Made by a program: the position numbers and the translations under genes
Part shown: positions 60,975 through 64,000 of the stretch, one piece after another
Position numbering within the stretch: position 1 is the stretch's first letter
How the letters are laid out: each line of letters starts with the position of its first letter
Notes under the pieces: model-generated
Seen by the model: the letters and a program-made list of their open reading frames with translations, nothing else
Database searches by the model: none
Told to the model about the DNA's origin: nothing
Source: Incurvaria masculella
Lineage: Eukaryota; Arthropoda; Insecta; Lepidoptera; Incurvariidae
Direction of reading: 5' to 3'
Assembly: GCA_946894095.1 (NCBI GenBank)
Contig: OX335647.2
Coordinates: forward strand, 23,764,001 to 23,828,000
Length of the DNA stretch: 64,000 bases

Positions 60975-62447
60975 TACCACACGCACGACACTCGGCTACA
61001 CACACCACTACTTGGGAGATGCGTGCGGGAGGTGGATCGACATGAACTTGCAGCTTTCGACAAGCAGCGCCTGCAAATCGCCGACACAGCTAGCCAAAAC
61101 ACGCACACATACCCTCACACAACACTTGACTACACACACGGCTACTTGTGAGAAGCTTCACGCGTACCTGCCTGTCGGGGCGGTGCGGGTGGGTGAGCGA
61201 CATGAGCATGCACCCCTTGATGATCAACTCCTGCGAGTCGCCGATACAGCTGGCCACAACACGCACACATACCCTCACACAACACTTGACTACACACACG
61301 GCTCCTTGTGAAAAGCTTCACGCGTACCTGCCTGTTGGGGCGGTGCGGGTGGGTGAGCGACATGAGCATGCACCCCTTGATGATCAACTCCTGCGAGTCG
61401 CCGATACAGCTGGCCACAACACGCACACATACCCTCACACAACACTTGACTACACACACGGCTCCTTGTGAAAAGCTTCACGCGTACCTGCCTGTTGGGG
61501 CGGTGCGGGTGGGTGAGCGACATGAGCATGCACCCCTTGATGATCAACTCCTGCGAGTCGCCGATACAACTGGCCACAACACGCACACATACCCTCACAC
61601 AACACTTGACTACACACACGGCTACTTGTGAGAAGCTTCACGCGTACCTGCCTGTCGGGGCGGTGCGGGTGGGTGAGCGACATGAGCATGCACCCCTTGA
61701 TGATCAACTCCTGCGAGTCGCCGATACAACTGGCCACAACACGCACACATACCCTCACACAACACTTGACTACACACACGGCTACTTGTGAGAAGCTTCA
61801 CGCGTACCTGCCTGTCGGGGCGGTGCGGGTGGGTGAGCGACATGAGCATGCACCCCTTGATGATCAACTCCTGCGAGTCGCCGATACAGCTGGCCACAAC
61901 ACGCACACATACCCTCACACAACACTTGACTACACACACGGCTCCTTGTGAAAAGCTTCACGCGTACCTGCCTGTTGGGGCGGTGCGGGTGGGTGAGCGA
62001 CATGAGCATGCACCCCTTGATGATCAACTCCTGCGAGTCGCCGATACAGCTGGCCACAACACGCACACATACCCTCACACAACACTTGACTACACACACG
62101 GCTCCTTGTGAAAAGCTTCACGCGTACCTGCCTGTTGGGGCGGTGCGGGTGGGTGAGCGACATGAGCATGCACCCCTTGATGATCAACTCCTGCGAGTCG
62201 CCGATACAGCTGGCCACAACACGCACACATACCCTCACACAACACTTGACTACACACACGGCTCCTTGTGAAAAGCTTCACGCGTACCTGCCTGTTGGGG
62301 CGGTGCGGGTGGGTGAGCGACATGAGCATGCACCCCTTGATGATCAACTCCTGCGAGTCGCCGATACAACTGGCCACAACACGCACACATACCCTCACAC
62401 AACACTTGACTACACACACGGCTACTTGTGAGAAGCTTCACGCGTAC
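60975..62447 (-). repeat. 160-bp tandem array derived from PP2C exon A and its intron
   Basis: Eight complete units of exactly 160 bp run from 61141 to 62420 and are almost identical. Each holds, on the minus strand, an acceptor-like gtgttgtggccag, then an open segment reading SCIGDSQELIIKGC to HPHRPDRQ or HPHRPNRQ, then the CAG|GTACGC donor and about 78 bp of intron. Two unit types alternate, marked by gctac/gtcgggg and gctcc/gttgggg, with a separate CAG/CAA site. A shortened, older unit lies at about 60975-61140. The array sits wholly inside the intron between exons A and B. Confidence 0.9.
61027..61105 (-). pseudogene. Decayed copy of PP2C exon A tail
   Basis: On the minus strand this reads [18 protein letters not shown] and then a stop shortly after LPHASPK. 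It keeps exon A features (QALLV, C-x-FMS) that the 160-bp units have lost. It lacks the donor and about 28 bp of the standard unit. It is likely the oldest surviving unit of the array, or an independent duplicate. Confidence 0.6.
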
Positions 62448-62591
62448 CTGCCTGTCGGGGCGGTGCGGGAGGACGAGCGACATGAACCTGCAGCCCTTGA
62501 CGAGCAAAGCCTGCGAGTCGCCAACCCAGCCGGCTACCAGTCGCCGTCCACGTATTGCTACCACAACCGCCGTGCTCCCACCACCTGCTCG
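62448..62591 (-). CDS. PP2C-family Ser/Thr phosphatase, internal exon A (PPM1E/F-like)
   Basis: This exon encodes 48 residues of a PP2C (PPM) metal-dependent protein Ser/Thr phosphatase. It contains a GGSTAVVVA strand, a VAGWVGDSQALLV segment whose GDS aspartate matches a conserved metal-site region of PP2C, and ends PHRPDRQ. It starts after an acceptor (ttgttgcag) and ends at a CAG|GTACGC donor, phase 0 at both ends. It joins in frame to the exon at 60855-60948, giving RQ|DERERI, the order expected in the PPM1E/PPM1F group. Upstream exons should lie at higher coordinates but I see none before the window ends. A tandem array made from the 3' half of this exon fills the next intron. Assignment to PP2C is firm; placement in the PPM1E/F subgroup is from remembered family resemblance. 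Confidence 0.85.
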
Positions 62592-63024
62592 CTGCAACAA
62601 CCATAATATAAGTATTTTAGTCAAAAGTTTGCACACACATGGGTATAAGGCAATCAACATCTTATAAAAATAATAATAAAAGCTAATTGTTTTGAAGTGT
62701 GATATTGGGGTTTCGCTATAAGTGGAAGTGAGCGGGTTGATACAAGCATAACAAGGAAACCTTTACACTTTTAATACGACTGGTAATATGACATGATTCT
62801 TTGATTGGTCAACAAATAGGTTTAATAATACAGTTATGAGAGCGCCATACTTGAAGACATGTGGCAACTGGAAATAATGCATAAGGCATTTATTCATGGA
62901 CCTACGGTCAACATATAGCATACATACAAAACAATTGCACCCCCAGTTACCAACTCAGATGTACACGCATCAGCTTTAAGCTGCTAGTGTATCGAGACAA
63001 TAATAACAATAACAATACATATTA

Positions 63025-64000
63025 GGTTGGGGAAAAAGTTTCTTCGCATTTTTTAAGAAAATTCAAAACATTTTTTAATATGGTTTATTTACATTTAACT
63101 AAAGTATGTAGGTACCATTTTGTTCGATAACTTTTTGCCATCTTGTAGGTAGGGACATGATCCCATTGCTATAGAAATATTGGGACTTCTGATCAATATA
63201 CCGCGACAAGTGGTTTTGGCAGTCCTCTCGTGATGTTAACCTGACACTGCCTAAAGAATTCTGAAGAGACCTAAACAGGTGGAAATCTGAAGGTGCAAGG
63301 TCAGGACTATACGGCGGATGCATTAACACCTCCCAGCCAAACTCTCTTAGTTTTTGCTGAGTGGCTAAAGATGTGTGAGGTCTAGCGTTATCATGATGAA
63401 AAACCACACCCCTTTTGTTGATTAATTCCGGCCGCTTTCTCTCAACTTCTTGCTTTAATCTCATCAGTTGTTCGCAGTAGAGTTCAGAATCGATGGTCCT
63501 GCCTGGTGGTAACAGCTCATAATGAATAATGCCCTTCCAATCCCACCACACACACAGCATCACCTTGTTGCGAGTTAAACCGGGTTTCGCCACAGTCTGT
63601 GAAGCTTGACCGGCCTTTGACCACGACCTTTTTCGCACGTTCTTGTCGTACGTGATCCACTTTTCATCACCAGTTATCAGCTTCTTCAAAAATGGTTCGG
63701 TTTCATTACGTCGTAATAAAGAATCACAAATGAGTACACGGTTCATTAGGTTTCTTTCAGTGAGCTCGTGAGGTACCCAAATATCGAGCTTTTTTGTGTA
63801 CCCAGTTTTTTGCAAATGCGCCAAAACTGTTTTGTGGTCAATTCCTAGTTCTTCAGCTACGTCGTAACTACTGATATGCCGATCTTGCTCCACTTTTTCA
63901 AAAATGGCATCCATTTTATCCGTAATAGGGCGACCAGAGCGACGTGCATCTTTGATATCAAAATTTCCGGATTGAAAACGCTTAAACCAAATTTGTGCTA
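63025..64000 (-). mobile_element. Mariner transposon, copy 2 (runs off the window)
   Basis: This is a second copy of the mariner at 54472, in the same orientation, starting at a TA (63023-63024) followed by GGTTGGGGAAAAAG. The alignable 975 bp differs from copy 1 at only a handful of positions. The right end lies beyond the window. Confidence 0.93.
63099..64000 (-). CDS. Mariner transposase, 5' part beyond window
   Basis: The reading frame stays open from its stop at 63099 to the window end at 64000 and lines up with residues 42-341 of the full-length transposase. All three catalytic aspartates, the WVPHEL linker and the second helix-turn-helix are present. The visible amino-acid differences from the other copy are conservative or minor (V/I in NFDxKDA, K/Q in LxKTGYT, R/K in INxRG). 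The start codon lies outside the window; an internal Met at 63914 should not be taken as the start. Confidence 0.93.
   Translation of the reverse strand, partial: AQIWFKRFQSGNFDIKDARRSGRPITDKMDAIFEKVEQDRHISSYDVAEELGIDHKTVLAHLQKTGYTKKLDIWVPHELTERNLMNRVLICDSLLRRNETEPFLKKLITGDEKWITYDKNVRKRSWSKAGQASQTVAKPGLTRNKVMLCVWWDWKGIIHYELLPPGRTIDSELYCEQLMRLKQEVERKRPELINKRGVVFHHDNARPHTSLATQQKLREFGWEVLMHPPYSPDLAPSDFHLFRSLQNSLGSVRLTSREDCQNHLSRYIDQKSQYFYSNGIMSLPTRWQKVIEQNGTYIL

Noticed and set aside
61141..62420. Dscam-like mutually exclusive exon cluster
   Set aside because: The acceptor-like site would give an 82-nt exon out of phase with exons A and B, and the units lack the first half of exon A, so simple alternative choice does not work. 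The array itself is kept as a finding.

Overview
This is an insect genome window, most likely from a lepidopteran (moth or butterfly). It has an AT-rich background broken by GC-rich islands, spliced coding exons with long introns, intact mariner transposons, and several dispersed repeats that resemble families I associate with Lepidoptera: elements bounded by a GGTTCCGTACC motif, a Helitron-like element with an internal (TGGA)n tract, and a SINE family with different Pol III heads. The order is inferred from general knowledge; no database was searched.

Layout. 0-13 kb is non-coding, with GC-rich islands, a SINE with a tRNA-like head (5.3-5.7 kb), a 900 bp Helitron-like element (7.7-8.6 kb), a TIR element (12.0-12.3 kb) and the first GGTTCCGTACC elements. 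13.7-18.8 kb is a 131-bp satellite of about 39 units, with a block duplicated 16 units away. 19-25 kb has palindromic MITEs and a foldback-like structure of 100-bp units in both orientations, followed by a 546-bp tandem duplication. 25-38 kb is non-coding with several GC-rich islands and few mobile elements. At 38.7-39.9 kb a decayed LINE reverse transcriptase is split by a 549-bp MITE inserted at TTAA. 43.3-44.1 kb is a 39-bp tandem array of 21 units.

47.5-62.6 kb (minus strand) holds the only host gene I can identify. It is part of a PP2C-family Ser/Thr phosphatase resembling the PPM1E/PPM1F group. Three exons (62448-62591, 60855-60948, 47760-47927) join in frame with GT/AG sites. The 12.9 kb intron between the second and third contains two SINEs with 5S-rRNA-like heads, a cluster of CRE-bearing palindromic MITEs, a second copy of the TTAA MITE, an intact mariner, a Helitron fragment, the 3' end of a LINE and a 0.6 kb TIR element. 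The 5' end of the gene and its last exon were not found.

The most unusual feature is in this phosphatase gene. In two separate exons the 3' half of the exon, with its 5' splice site and the start of the intron, has been tandemly copied into the following intron. Exon 62448-62591 has eight near-identical 160-bp units plus one decayed unit. Exon 47760-47927 has two diverging units of about 132 bp. A second, nearly identical mariner starts at 63.0 kb and runs off the window.
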